Shown here: piece after piece, positions 44,473-53,705 of the stretch
How positions within the stretch are numbered: the stretch's first letter is position 1
How the letters are laid out: every line of letters starts with the position of its first letter
Source of the DNA: Micromonospora tarapacensis
GTDB taxonomy: Bacteria; Actinomycetota; Actinomycetes; Mycobacteriales; Micromonosporaceae
Assembly (NCBI RefSeq): GCF_019697375.1
Contig: NZ_JAHCDI010000004.1
Coordinates: 1,723,324-1,787,323, forward strand
DNA length: 64,000 nt
Reading direction: 5' to 3'
Position numbers and translations under genes: made by a program
The notes under the pieces: generated by a model
The model's database searches: none
What the model was told of the DNA's origin: nothing
What the model saw: the letters and a program-made list of their open reading frames with translations, nothing else

Positions 44473-46228
44473 ATGCTGGTGGTGGCCACCGCCGGGCATG
44501 TGGACCACGGCAAGTCGACGCTGGTGCGGGCGCTGACCGGGATGGAACCGGACAGGTGGGCGGAGGAACGCCGCCGTGGCATGACCATCGACCTGGGATT
44601 CGCCTGGACGGCGCTGCCGTCCGGCGGCACCGTCGCGTTCGTCGACGTGCCGGGGCACGAACGCTTCGTGCCGAACATGCTCGCCGGGGTCGGGCCGGTG
44701 CCCGCCGCCGTGGTGGTGGTGGCTGCCGACGAGGGCTGGATGCCGCAGTCCGCCGAGCACCTGGCCGCGCTGGACGCGCTCGGGGTCGCGTACGGCCTGC
44801 TGGTGGTGACCCGCGCGGACCTGGCCGAACCGGGGCCGGCGCTGGCGCGGGCCGGTGCGGAGGTGGCGGCGACCTCGCTGGGTGCGGTGGAGGCGGTGGC
44901 GGTCAGCGCGGTCACCGGCAGCGGCCTGCCCGAACTGCGCGACGCCCTGGACCGCCTCGCCGCCCGGCTGCCGACCCCGGCGGGCGATGCGCCGGTCCGG
45001 CTCTGGGTCGACCGCTGCTTCACGGTGCGCGGCAGCGGCACCGTGGTCACCGGCACCCTGGGAGCGGGCCGGCTGCGCGTCGGCGACGAGCTGGAGTTGG
45101 CCGGCACCGGCGAGCCGGTCCGGGTGCGGGGCCTGCACCGTCTCGGTGCGCCCTGCGGCGAGGCCGGCCCGGTGGCCCGGGTGGCGGTCAACCTGCGCGG
45201 CGTGTCCCGGGACCGGGTCGCCCGCGGTGCCGCCCTGCTCACCCCGGGCCGGTTCCGGCTGACCGACCTGGTCGACGTGCGCCTGTCCGGCGACCCGGTG
45301 GCCGACCTGCCGGCGACACTCACCCTGCACGTCGGCTCCGCCGCGGTGGCGGTGCGGGTGCGTCCGCTGGGTCGGGACACGGCCCGGCTGCGGCTGGGCC
45401 GTCCGCTGCCGCTGCTGGTGGGGACCGGGCGTTGCTGCGCGACCCCGGTCGCCACCGGGTCGCCGGTGGCGTCACCGTGCTGGACGTGCTGCCGCCGCCG
45501 CTGCGGCGGCGGGTGCCGCCGCGACCCGGGCGGCGGTGCTGGCCGGCCTGGACGGGTGCCCCGACCTGGCCGGCGAGCTGCGCCGCCGGGGCCTGATCCG
45601 GGCCGCTGACCTGGTGCGTTCGGGCGTGCCGGTGACCGTCGGGCCGGTGGCGGGGGACTGGCTGGCCGATCCCGAGCACTGGCGGCGGCTGGGCGACCGG
45701 CTCGCCGTCGCCGTCGCCCGCTACGCCCGGGAGCACCCGCTGGAGCCGGGCGCCCCGGTCGAGGTGCTGCGCCAGCAGCTCGACCTGCCCGACCGGGCGC
45801 TGGTCGAGGCCCTGGTGCGGCTGCCGCTGCGGCTGCGGGCCGGCCGGGTCGCGCTCCCGGGCGCGGACCCGTTGCCCGAGCCGGTGGCCCGCGCGCTCGC
45901 CCTGGTCGGCGCCGACTTCGCGGTCCACCCGTTCCGCGCACCCGACGCCGACCGGCTCGCCGCCGTGGGCCTCGGCGACCGGGAGATCGGCGCCGCCGTG
46001 CGCGCCGGTGCGTTGCTGCGGCTGGCCGGCAACGTGCTGTTGCCGCCCGGCGCACCCCGGCAGGCCGTCCGGGTGCTGGCCGGGCTGCCCCAACCCTTCA
46101 CGCTCAGCGCCGCCCGGCAGGCCCTGGACACCACCCGTCGGGTGGCGGTGCCGTTACTGGAACTGCTGGACCGGCAGGGGATGACCCGCCGGCTGCCCGA
46201 CGACGCGCGGGTGGTGGTCGCGGGTTGA
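44473..46228 (+). CDS. selB: Selenocysteine-specific elongation factor SelB (two frameshifts)
   Basis: SelB brings Sec-tRNA to the ribosome and reads the SECIS hairpin. The GTPase motifs are clear: GHVDHGKST, DVPGHERFVPNML and VVTRAD. Domains II and III follow, then C-terminal winged helices seen in ARALALVGADFAVHPFR and RQALDTTRRVAVPLLELLDRQGMTRR, which contact SECIS RNA. Two one-base losses in G runs break the frame: at 45420-45423 (repair gives LLVGDRALLRDPG) and at 45511-45513 (repair gives LRRRGAAATRAAVLAGLDG). ATG at 44473 lies two bases after the selA stop. The repaired protein is about 585 residues. Confidence 0.92.
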
Positions 46229-46273
46229 CCGCAACGCCGGCCAGCAGCGGGGCGGTCCGCCTACGGTGACGCC

Positions 46274-46471
46274 ATGGACCCATCCGCGGTCTGGCGGGAC
46301 CGGCAGCACCGGTGGCGGATCGAGGCGTACCGCGCGCCGGACCTGCGGTTCGCCATCTTCGCCACCAACGGCACCACCGAGTCGGCGCCGCTGTGGCTGT
46401 TCGGCATGTCGGCGCTGGCCCGCTGGCTGATGAGCCACAAGATCTCGCTCGACGACCTGGAGGCCGACTGA
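46274..46471 (+). CDS. Small conserved-looking hypothetical protein
   Basis: A 65-residue protein, PSAVWRDRQHRWRIEAYRAPDLRFAIFATNG then a hydrophobic stretch LWLFGMSALARWLMSHKI and an acidic end. No family recognised. It looks like one of the small proteins common in Micromonosporaceae. It stands alone between selB and a small membrane protein. Confidence 0.5.
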   Translation: MDPSAVWRDRQHRWRIEAYRAPDLRFAIFATNGTTESAPLWLFGMSALARWLMSHKISLDDLEAD

Positions 46472-46544
46472 AAGGGTCGCCCGGTCGGGGGACAACCGCG
46501 GATCGATGCGACGTGGTGGCCGGGCCGACCGTACGGTGCGAGCT

Positions 46545-46730
46545 GTGAAGGACCGAGGCATCCGGAAATTCGTCGCGGTGCTGGCCGGCCTCGCCGTGAT
46601 CTACTTCGGCACCACCGGCCGCGCGCCGGAGGAAGGTGGCGGGCTCTCCGGCGGGCTGGTGGTGCTGGCGTTGCTCGCCGCCCTGCTGGTGTGGCACCTG
46701 ACCAAGCCGGGCGGCGACGCGGCGAAATGA
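46545..46730 (+). CDS. Small membrane protein, two helices
   Basis: GTG at 46545 starts a 61-residue protein with two hydrophobic helices (about residues 8-21 and 34-51) and a basic end LTKPGGDAAK. No family recognised. The short spacing from the preceding gene suggests co-transcription is possible. Confidence 0.5.
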   Translation: MKDRGIRKFVAVLAGLAVIYFGTTGRAPEEGGGLSGGLVVLALLAALLVWHLTKPGGDAAK

Positions 46731-46769
46731 GCCGGCTGGCGACTGACGCCGGCGGGCGTCGTCGCCCGC

Positions 46770-47417
46770 TCAGCGGGCGGCCACGCTGCGGCTGATCTGC
46801 CCCGCCGACTCCTCGCCGAGGGCCACCCGGACCAGCGCCGAGGCCAGCCGGCCGAAGTCGACCTCGTCGACCAGCCGGGCCAACCGGTCGGTGGCGGCGG
46901 GTAGCCCCAGCCGCTTCGCCCCGGCGACGGCGCGACGGTCGGCGTACGGGCGCAGCTCCGGCCAGACCGTCTGCACCTCGCGCAGGAAGATGTCCGCCCC
47001 GGTGGGGCCGACGCCGGGGAAGTTGGTGAGCAGCCGCCGCAGCCCGGCCGGGTCGCCGGCCGCCTCCCGGTGCAGCCGGCGCAGGTCGCCGTGCCAGCGC
47101 TCCAGGCACAGCCGGGCGCCGGTGCCGAGCATCGTCGCGGTCCGCTCGTCGTAGCGGCGGTAGTGGCCGCGCCCCAGCGCGTCGACCCGCTCCTGCCAAC
47201 TCGCCGCCTCCATCGCCCGCGGGGTCCGGTAGCCGGCCGCGAAGAGTTCCCGGGCCGCCGCCACCGCAACCTGCGCCCTGATCCGGGTGCTGAGCAGGGT
47301 GACGAGCACCAGCAGTTGGTACAGCGGTGCCGGCCGGTCGGCGAGCGTGATGCCCGCCTCCTCTGCGTACGTCCGGCGGGTCAGCAGGACCCGCGCCACA
47401 GCCTGTTGGTCGCCCAT
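46770..47417 (-). CDS. HhH-GPD superfamily base-excision repair protein (endonuclease III-like)
   Basis: The 215-residue protein has LVTLLSTRIRAQVAVAAARELF, then the helix-hairpin-helix LRRLLTNFPGVGPTGADIFLREV, as in endonuclease III and related glycosylases. In the active-site region, where a family member would have a catalytic Asp, VWPELRPYADRRA is present. I see no C-terminal iron-sulfur cysteine set, so it is a short member of the family. It probably removes damaged bases. It is encoded opposite to the small protein genes around it. Confidence 0.78.
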   Translation of the reverse strand: MGDQQAVARVLLTRRTYAEEAGITLADRPAPLYQLLVLVTLLSTRIRAQVAVAAARELFAAGYRTPRAMEAASWQERVDALGRGHYRRYDERTATMLGTGARLCLERWHGDLRRLHREAAGDPAGLRRLLTNFPGVGPTGADIFLREVQTVWPELRPYADRRAVAGAKRLGLPAATDRLARLVDEVDFGRLASALVRVALGEESAGQISRSVAAR

Positions 47418-47543
47418 CGTCGGGGGATACCCCCCTCGGGCCCGGCTAGACCCGGCACCCCGCCGTCACCGAATGCCGCCGGCGGCGGCGGGTAAGCCGC
47501 GGGTGGACGCGGCAGCCCGCCGCACCGGCGAAGGGAGACGACC

Positions 47544-47750
47544 GTGACGAACCCGCAGCAACAGGAGCTTCGGCGCGACGCGCAGGGCGGGACCAGCCAG
47601 GACAGCAAGGGCCCCGGCCCGACGGGTCATCCCCGCAACCGCGGTTCGTCGACCGGGGACACCGGTCGACCGGTGCCGCGTGGGCAGGTGTCGCCGTACG
47701 GCCCGACGGACCAGCCGGTGGCCGAGGACGACAGCGACCGGGCCGCTTAG
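47544..47750 (+). CDS. Small hydrophilic, disordered protein
   Basis: GTG at 47544, behind GAAGGGAG, gives 68 residues that are nearly all Gly, Pro, Gln, Ser and charged; for example TSQDSKGPGPTGHPRNRGSS. No domain can be seen. Its stop overlaps the end of a convergent gene by 4 bases. Confidence 0.5.
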   Translation: MTNPQQQELRRDAQGGTSQDSKGPGPTGHPRNRGSSTGDTGRPVPRGQVSPYGPTDQPVAEDDSDRAA

Positions 47751-48214
47751 GGTCTCGACGGCCGCAGCCGGTTCCAGGTGGCTGCGGCCGTCAAGCCGTA
47801 GGCGAGGTGCGGGACGAGATCCGAGATCCAGTCGACGCGCCGCCAGGTACGCGGGTCGGTGACGCCGAGCAGCGTCAGCGACCCGTCGGTCAGCGTCATC
47901 ACGCCCCCGCCGAGCAGTGCGGTGGCCCGCAGTACCGGCTGCCGCCGGCCGCGGGCCACCATCGCGAAGCCGACCGCCGCGGCCATGCCGAGGCCGTAAC
48001 CCATCAGCGCGCCCAGGCCGGAACGACGGTTGGTCGCCTGCTCCTCCGACCCCAGGTCGACGTGCGCGGCGCCGGCCAGCTTCCCGACGCTCTCCTCGGG
48101 GGTCTGGCTGGCCGGCCGCGCCCGGGCCGTCATGTCCAGATAGGTCACGATGTTGAGGGCCGTGGTGCCCACCGCCCCGGCGATGAGGCCGTCGGCCAGG
48201 TCGGCGGCTTTCAC
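47747..48214 (-). CDS. Small membrane protein of unknown function
   Basis: The 155-residue protein starts DLADGLIAGAVGTTALNIVTYLDMTARARPASQTPEES and has about four hydrophobic segments. I know this pattern only from actinobacterial hypothetical membrane proteins. GTG at 48214 overlaps the stop of the gene upstream on the same strand by 4 bases, so the two are coupled. Confidence 0.65.
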   Translation of the reverse strand: MKAADLADGLIAGAVGTTALNIVTYLDMTARARPASQTPEESVGKLAGAAHVDLGSEEQATNRRSGLGALMGYGLGMAAAVGFAMVARGRRQPVLRATALLGGGVMTLTDGSLTLLGVTDPRTWRRVDWISDLVPHLAYGLTAAATWNRLRPSRP

Positions 48215-48426
48215 TTCTTCGGGTCGCCCGGTTCGCGGTTGCCCTTGGGACCGTAGGTGCGTTCGCCCCGCGCTACGCCGCGCTGGCCGCGATCCTCCTG
48301 CAGGATCCGGTTGGCGGTCTCGTCGGCCTTCTGGTCCGGTGCGTGCCGGCCGGAGCCGTCGATCGCGTTGCGGAGGCGGGCGCGCTGCTTGTCGTAGGCG
48401 TTGCTGCCGGGCCGAGGTCCTGGCAT
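48211..48426 (-). CDS. Small basic hydrophilic protein
   Basis: The 71-residue product, PGSNAYDKQRARLRNAIDGSGRHAPDQKADETANRILQED, is charged and likely helical, with a helical ADETANRILQED part. I recognise no named family; similar small proteins sit next to stress genes in actinomycetes. It is coupled to the membrane protein that follows by a GTGA overlap. Confidence 0.55.
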   Translation of the reverse strand: MPGPRPGSNAYDKQRARLRNAIDGSGRHAPDQKADETANRILQEDRGQRGVARGERTYGPKGNREPGDPKK

Positions 48427-48468
48427 CGCTGTCTCCTCTGGTCGTCGCCGGTGGCGTACGCGGCCCGT

Positions 48469-49387
48469 CTACCCGCCTGGACCGCCGCCAACCCCGTCGA
48501 CGGCCGGGCCCGGGGCGCGCACCACCGCGACCGGGCAGTGGCTGTGGTGCAGCAGGGACTGGCTCACCGACCCCAGCAGCAGCCCGGTCACCTCGCCTCG
48601 CCCCTGACCCCCCACGACCAGCAGTTGTGCCCGGCGGGAGGCCTCGGTGAGCACCTTGGCGGCGCGACCGCGTACCGCCTCCCGGGTGACCGGCACCTGC
48701 GGGTACCGTTCGGCCAGCCCGGCCACGGACTCCGCGGTCACCCGGTCCTCGTCGGCCCGCAGTTCCGACTCGTCGTACACCAGTGGTTGCATGTCGCCGG
48801 GGCCGGTGGACACCGGATGCCGGTAGGCGTGCAGCGCGACCACCTCGGCGCCGCGTAGCGCGGCGGTCCGCACGGCGAACTCCACGGCGTGCCGGGACAA
48901 CTCGGAACCGTCCACACCGACCACGACCGGGCCGTCGGGTCGCTGCGCGCCGCGCGCCACCAGTACGGGGCAGTCGGCGTGCGCGGCCACCTGCACCGCC
49001 ACCGAGCCGACAAGCAACGCGGCGAACCCGCCCATACCCCGGTCACCGAGCACGATCATCGCTGCGTCGGGCGCCGCGTCGAGCAGGACCGCGGTGGCCG
49101 CACCGTCGACGATCTCGCCGGTGACCGGCAGCCCCGGGCCGCGGCCGCGGCCTGGTCGACCGCGGCGGCGACCAGTTGTTCCGCCTGCCGGCGTAACCCG
49201 CCGTCGGGCGCGCCGGCGGTGGCCGGCCGGACGGGGAGTGCAGCAGTGGCCAGATGAAGGCGTGCACCACCCGCAGCGGTCGGCGGCTCCGGGCCGCCTC
49301 GGCCGCGGCGAGCCGGACGGCGGCGAGCGCCGGCTCGGAGCCGTCCACGCCCACCACCACCACCGCCGCGCCGCTGGCCGAGTTCAC
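48469..49387 (-). CDS. Tandem universal stress protein (two USP domains, two frameshifts)
   Basis: Two UspA-like domains are encoded. Domain one starts AVVVVGVDGSEPALAAVRLAAAEAARSRRPLRVVHAF and ends IVLGDRGMGGFAALLVGSVAVQVAAHADCPVLV, with the ATP-binding GxxG(x9)G(S/T) pattern. Domain two runs VVGVDGSELSRHAVEFAV to LVVGGQGRGEVTGLLLGSVSQSLLHHSHCPVAVV. The GTG at 49387, right behind GGAGG, is the best start. The frame changes twice: near 49190-49220 and at the C run near 49130-49133 (plus-strand sense). Repair gives about 306 residues. Such proteins help dormancy and redox or energy stress survival. Confidence 0.82.
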
Positions 49388-49764
49388 CGTCGCCTCCCTG
49401 CTGTGGGCCGTCATCGAGCCCGGTCGAGGCCAGTATCGCGGTCGGCGGTGGCCGGCGGGGCGATACCGGCGAGCGGCACGCTGACCACGACCTATCATCC
49501 TAGGATGTCCTTCGAGTGGTGACGCCGGTCACACCGCCGGAACGCGAAACCCCGACGCTCGGCACCGAAGACACTGGTGGCCGCCCGTTATAGTGGCAGC
49601 GCATCCGACCGGCCCGTGATCATCGACGGTGGACGGCGGGCCAGGGGAGGTCCCGGACCGGGGATCGCAGGGGGGTTGCCGGCGCCAGCCGGCAGGACAG
49701 CGCGTACGACGCTCCACGGCGGGTCACGTCCGCGGTGGCCGAGCGTGTCGGGGGAGGAGGTTCG
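49388..49764. other. Intergenic region between the USP gene and the pgsA block
   Basis: No clear gene. The region is the divergent promoter space of the USP gene and the pgsA-like gene. TATCATCCTAGGATG near 49493-49507 includes a CATCCTAGGATG palindrome, the only notable element I can see; similar CCTAGG sites sit near promoters elsewhere in actinomycetes, but this is weak evidence. Confidence 0.4.
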
Positions 49765-50382
49765 GTGTCGCGTCGGGCGGAGCAACCGCAGGCCCGGCAG
49801 TCCCGCGACCAGGTGCTCACCTGGCCGAACCTGATCAGCCTGATCCGGCTGCTGGGTGTCCCGCTCTTCCTCTACCTGTTCCTGGTCGTGCGCGCCGACG
49901 TGGCAGCGCTCGTGGTGTTGGCCGTCGGTGGCACCAGCGACTGGGTGGACGGCTGGATCGCCCGCCGGCTGCGGCAGGTCAGCCACCTCGGCGAGTTGCT
50001 CGACCCGCTCGCCGACCGGCTCTACATCCTGGCCACCCTGGTCGCGTTCACCGCCCGCGACGTGGTGCCGTGGCAGTTCACCGCCGCGTTGCTGGCCAGG
50101 GAGGCGCTGTTGCTCGGTTCGCTCGCGGTGCTGCGGCGGCACGGCTACGGGCCGCCGCCGGTGCACTACGTCGGCAAGACCGCCACGTTCCTGCTGCTGG
50201 CCGCGTTTCCGGTGCTGCTGCTGGCCGCCGCTGTGCCGGCGGTCGCGGCGGTCGCCGGTGCGGTGGGCTGGGCACTGGCGTGGTGGGGTCTGGTGCTCTA
50301 TTGGGTGGCCGGGGCGTTCTACGTGATCCAGTCGCGTCAGCTGGTCCGCGCGGTACGCGGTCGACGGGGAGGGCCGGCGTGA
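49765..50382 (+). CDS. CDP-alcohol phosphatidyltransferase (PgsA2-like)
   Basis: The 205-residue membrane enzyme has the CDP-alcohol phosphotransferase motif DWVDGWIARRLRQVSHLGELLDPLADRL, with the four catalytic Asp residues, and five to six helices. GTG at 49765 follows GGAGGAGG. It starts a block that in M. tuberculosis (Rv1822 pgsA2 onward) has the same order, so it likely makes phosphatidylglycerophosphate or a related lipid (cardiolipin precursor). Substrate preference is not visible from sequence. Confidence 0.9.
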   Translation: MSRRAEQPQARQSRDQVLTWPNLISLIRLLGVPLFLYLFLVVRADVAALVVLAVGGTSDWVDGWIARRLRQVSHLGELLDPLADRLYILATLVAFTARDVVPWQFTAALLAREALLLGSLAVLRRHGYGPPPVHYVGKTATFLLLAAFPVLLLAAAVPAVAAVAGAVGWALAWWGLVLYWVAGAFYVIQSRQLVRAVRGRRGGPA

Positions 50383-50416
50383 GCGGACGAGTCATCGACC
50401 TGACCGGGGTGTCCTC

Positions 50417-51337
50417 GTGAGTGACGGTCCCGGCGACGGCCGGCGCAACGCCCGGGGGTTCACCCCGGACTTCCTCACCGAACTGTTCCGCAATCCGTTG
50501 GATCCCGGTTACGCCGACGCGGCGGCCCAGCGTGCGAAGACCGGCCGGGCGGCTCGGCCGGGCTGGTCGGTGGGCCCGGTCGGCCTCGTGGTGATCGTGT
50601 TGCTCGGCTTCCTGTGCGCGGTGGCGTACCGGCAGACGATGGCCGAGGAGCCGGGACGCGCCCAGGCCCGCTCCGGGCTGGTGGCGCAGATCAAGCAGCG
50701 GCAGGGCGAGACGGACGAGTTGTCGGTGCGGGCCGAGCAGCTGCGCGAGGAGGTCAGCCGGCAGCGCGAGGCGGCGCTGGGTGGTTCCCGGGCGGCGCAG
50801 CTGCGTGACCTGGAGGCGAGCACCGGCCTGGGGCGGGTGCGCGGCGACGGTGTGGTGGTGCGGCTGGCCGACGCTCCACCGGAGCAGGACGCTCTCAGCG
50901 GTGCCGATGTCGGTCCGCCTCAGGTGATCTACAGCGATCTGCAGGGGGTGGCCAACGACCTGTGGGGCGCCGGCGCGGAGGCGATCGCCATCAACGGGCA
51001 GCGGTTGACGTCGACGTCGACGATCCGGTCCGCGGGTAAGGCGATCCTGGTGGACTTCCGGCCGGTGACCGGGCCGTACGAGGTGTCGGCGATCGGCCCG
51101 GGGTCGATGCGTGAGCGGTACGAGGCCAGCCGGAGCGCGTCGACGATGCGCACGGTGGCACAGAAGACCGGGCTGTCGTTCGCGGTGCGGGACGCCGACG
51201 ACCTCACCCTGCCGGCGGCTCCGGAACCGCGGCTACGCTACGCGGAGCCCTCGGTGAGTCCGAGTGTGTCGCCGTCGGGTGCAGACGAGCCGTCGGGCTC
51301 GGGTACGTCCCCCAGCCCCTCCGGAGGTGGTCGATGA
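50417..51337 (+). CDS. DUF881 membrane protein (first copy)
   Basis: The 306-residue protein has one membrane helix (about residues 50-70, GPVGLVVIVLLGFLCAVAY), a coiled-coil-like stretch QIKQRQGETDELSVRAEQLREEVSRQREA, and the DUF881 domain with GDGVVVRLADAPP and GAEAIAINGQRLTSTSTIR. DUF881 proteins are extracytoplasmic and of unclear role, often near cell-envelope genes. The TGA overlaps the next gene by 4 bases (ATGA). Confidence 0.88.
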   Translation: MSDGPGDGRRNARGFTPDFLTELFRNPLDPGYADAAAQRAKTGRAARPGWSVGPVGLVVIVLLGFLCAVAYRQTMAEEPGRAQARSGLVAQIKQRQGETDELSVRAEQLREEVSRQREAALGGSRAAQLRDLEASTGLGRVRGDGVVVRLADAPPEQDALSGADVGPPQVIYSDLQGVANDLWGAGAEAIAINGQRLTSTSTIRSAGKAILVDFRPVTGPYEVSAIGPGSMRERYEASRSASTMRTVAQKTGLSFAVRDADDLTLPAAPEPRLRYAEPSVSPSVSPSGADEPSGSGTSPSPSGGGR

Positions 51338-51666
51338 TCGCGGTGCTGGCCCTGTTGGCCGGTGTGGTGTTCGGGCTGTGGCTCGATCCCACGGTGCCGG
51401 CGGCGTTGCAGCCGTACCTGCCGATCGCGGTGGTGGCCGCGTTGGATGCGGTGTTCGGTGGGGTCCGGGCGAAGCTGGACCGGATCTTCGACGACAAGCA
51501 GTTCGTGGTGTCGTTCATCTCCAACGTGCTGGTGGCGGCGCTGATCGTGTATCTGGGTGACCAGTTGGGGGTGGGTGGGCAGTTGTCCACCGGTGTGGTG
51601 GTGGTGTTGGGAGTTCGCATCTTCGGCAACGTGGCGGCGATCCGCCGGCACCTGTTCCGGGCGTAG
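51334..51666 (+). CDS. Small basic protein (DUF1290), Sbp-like
   Basis: This 110-residue membrane protein has three helices and the family motif AALDAVFGGVRAKLDRIFDDKQFVVSFISN and VLGVRIFGNVAAIRRHLF. In many Gram-positive bacteria it lies between two DUF881 genes and near division genes; its job is not known. ATG at 51334 overlaps the DUF881 stop. Confidence 0.9.
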   Translation: MIAVLALLAGVVFGLWLDPTVPAALQPYLPIAVVAALDAVFGGVRAKLDRIFDDKQFVVSFISNVLVAALIVYLGDQLGVGGQLSTGVVVVLGVRIFGNVAAIRRHLFRA

Positions 51667-51675
51667 GTTTGTGGC

Positions 51676-52597
51676 GTGAGTGACGAGCACACGGAGACGG
51701 GCACGGGGTGGCCGCAGCCGGCGGGGCCGGTCCGCCCGGGTGGCCCGGCGGGGAGCCGGATCCGCGTCCGGACGCGCCGGATCCGGACGAGTTGAGTCCG
51801 TTGTCGCCGCCGGGTCGATCCGAGCCGGATGGCTCACCGCCGGCGGAGGTGGTGCCGGCGGAGCCGCCGATGCCGCGTCGGCGTCGGCGCCGCGGCGGCG
51901 GAGGTTGAGTTCGGCGGCGGTGATGATCGCCGTGTTGTTGGGCTTGTTCGGTTTCACGCTGGCGGTGCAGCTGAAGACGACGTCGACTGATTCGTCGTTG
52001 GCGGCGGCGCGGCAGGAGGATCTGGTCCGGATCCTGTACGACCTGGAGGCGCGGGAGATCCGGCTGCGGCAGGACATCGCGGCGCTGGAGGACAGCCAGC
52101 GGCAGTTGCGTTCGGGTGAGCAGGGTCGTGAGGCGGCGTTGGAGGAGGCGACCCGGCGGGCGGACGAGTTGGGGATCCTGGCGGGTACGTTGCCGGCGCG
52201 GGGTCCGGGTCTGGCGGTGCGTTTCCAGGCGGGTCCGGCGAAGCCGATCTCGGCGGGTGGGGTGCTGGACGCGGTGCAGGAGTTGCGGGGTGCCGGTGCC
52301 GAGGCGATGCAGATCTCCGGTGGTGACCGCGCGTCGGTGCGGATCGTCGCGTCGACGTATTTCGTGGACGGGGAGAACGGTTCTTTGATCGTGGACGGGC
52401 GTCGGTTGACGGGTCCGTTCACGATCACGGTGATCGGGGATCCGGCGACGATGCGGACGGCGCTCAACATTCCAGGTGGGGTGGTCGCGTCGGTGGCGCG
52501 CGACGGCGGTAACGTGATCGTCGAGGATCGTGAGGTTGCCGAGGTTTCGGCGCTGCACGTGCCGAGCCCGCTGAAACATGCCCATCCGGTCGCCTGA
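51676..52597 (+). CDS. DUF881 membrane protein (second copy, two frameshifts near the N-terminus)
   Basis: From GTG 51676 the protein opens SDEHTETGTGWPQP. Two one-base losses break the frame, at the GGGG run 51750-51753 and near 51897-51903. Repair gives a Pro/Asp/Arg-rich head, a membrane helix AVMIAVLLGLFGFTLAVQL, a coiled coil (EAREIRLRQDIAALEDSQRQLR), then DUF881 with GPGLAVRFQAGPAKPISAGGVLDAVQELRGAGAEAMQISG. About 307 residues. The second of two DUF881 genes flanking the small basic protein. Confidence 0.85.
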
Positions 52598-52653
52598 GAC
52601 CGGCGGGGCCGGCACCGGTTGGTCCGGTGCCGCGATGGATGAGGACACTTCTG

Positions 52654-53034
52654 GTGATTCCTGAGGATCTGCGGTACACCGCCGAGCATGAGTGGGTGGT
52701 CGCCGCCGAGGGTGGGGCCGTGCGGGTGGGTGTCACCCATTTCGCGCAGGATGCTCTTGGCGACATCGTGTATGTGCAGTTGCCGGAGGCCGGTGCGGTG
52801 GTGGCGGCCGGTGAGTCGCTGGGTGAGATCGAGTCGACCAAGAGTGTGTCGGAGATCTACGCGCCGGTGGGCGGTACGGTGTCGGCGCGCAACGAGGTGT
52901 TGGTGGACACTCCTGAGATGATCAACACGGATCCGTACGGTGCGGGGTGGTTGGTGGAGATCGCGCCGGCGGATCCGGCGGCGGTCGACGGGTTGTTGAG
53001 TGCGGACGCGTATCGCGTGCTGACCGAGAGCTGA
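52654..53034 (+). CDS. gcvH: Glycine cleavage system H protein
   Basis: The 126-residue protein starts IPEDLRYTAEHEWV, and the lipoyl lysine is Lys63 in GEIESTKSVSEIYAP. GcvH carries the methylamine intermediate between the P, T and L proteins. GTG at 52654 fits the family start and has GAGGA about 10 bases upstream; the ATG 27 bases earlier would add unrelated residues. gcvP lies 6.7 kb downstream, with no gcvT or lpd in the window. Confidence 0.95.
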   Translation: MIPEDLRYTAEHEWVVAAEGGAVRVGVTHFAQDALGDIVYVQLPEAGAVVAAGESLGEIESTKSVSEIYAPVGGTVSARNEVLVDTPEMINTDPYGAGWLVEIAPADPAAVDGLLSADAYRVLTES

Positions 53035-53252
53035 GCGTTTCCTGTGCCGGCGGGTCGGTTTCCGTGCCGCGCGTCCGGTTGCCCTGTTTTTCGGCGCTGG
53101 CTAGGCTCGCCCAGTCGACCGAGAACCCATTAGTTGAGCGTCGCGGACAGCCTTTCGGGGCACGGAGAGCCAGCCGCCGGGTGGATGAGAGCCCGGCGGC
53201 CAGACCCGCCGTCACCCGACGCCGACCGAAACAGATCCGTGAGGTGGTCCCC

Positions 53253-53705
53253 ATGACTCGCCCAGGCGACGAGTTCCCCCCGCTCGACGTCACGTCGACG
53301 CTGAATCTCGGCTCGCTCGAGGAAGCGCTGGAGGGACCGGACACCGATGTGGTGCCGAGCCGGATGTCCGGGTCGTTGCCGCCGGGGATGGCGCTGCTGG
53401 TGGTCCGGCGGGGTCCGAACGCGGGTGCCCGGTTCCTGTTGGATCATGACGTGACGACCAGTGGGCGGCATCCGGACAGTGACATTTTCCTCGACGATGT
53501 GACGGTGTCGCGGCGGCACGCTGAGTTCCACCGCGACGGTGGGACGTTCACGGTGCGGGACGTGGGCAGTCTGAACGGCACGTACGTGAACCGGGAGCGG
53601 GTCGAGGCGGCGACCTTGACCAACGGTGACGAGGTGCAGATCGGCAAGTTCCGGGTGGTGTTCATCGCCGGTCCGCGCCCGGAGGGGGAGGCCGGCCGGG
53701 GGTGA
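53253..53705 (+). CDS. garA: FHA-domain regulator of 2-oxoglutarate metabolism, GarA/OdhI type
   Basis: The 150-residue protein ends in a forkhead-associated domain: GPNAGARFLLDHDVTTSGRHPDSDIFLDDVTVSRRHAEFHRDGG, then GSLNGTYVNRERVEAATLTNGDEVQIGKFR, nearly identical in pattern to GarA. GarA binds and inhibits the 2-oxoglutarate dehydrogenase E1 and switches when its N-terminal Thr is phosphorylated by PknB/PknG. Here the N-terminal motif is VTSTLN rather than the usual ETTS, so the phosphosite has shifted; T14 or T16 are candidates. ATG at 53253. The gene overlaps the next by 4 bases. Confidence 0.93.
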   Translation: MTRPGDEFPPLDVTSTLNLGSLEEALEGPDTDVVPSRMSGSLPPGMALLVVRRGPNAGARFLLDHDVTTSGRHPDSDIFLDDVTVSRRHAEFHRDGGTFTVRDVGSLNGTYVNRERVEAATLTNGDEVQIGKFRVVFIAGPRPEGEAGRG

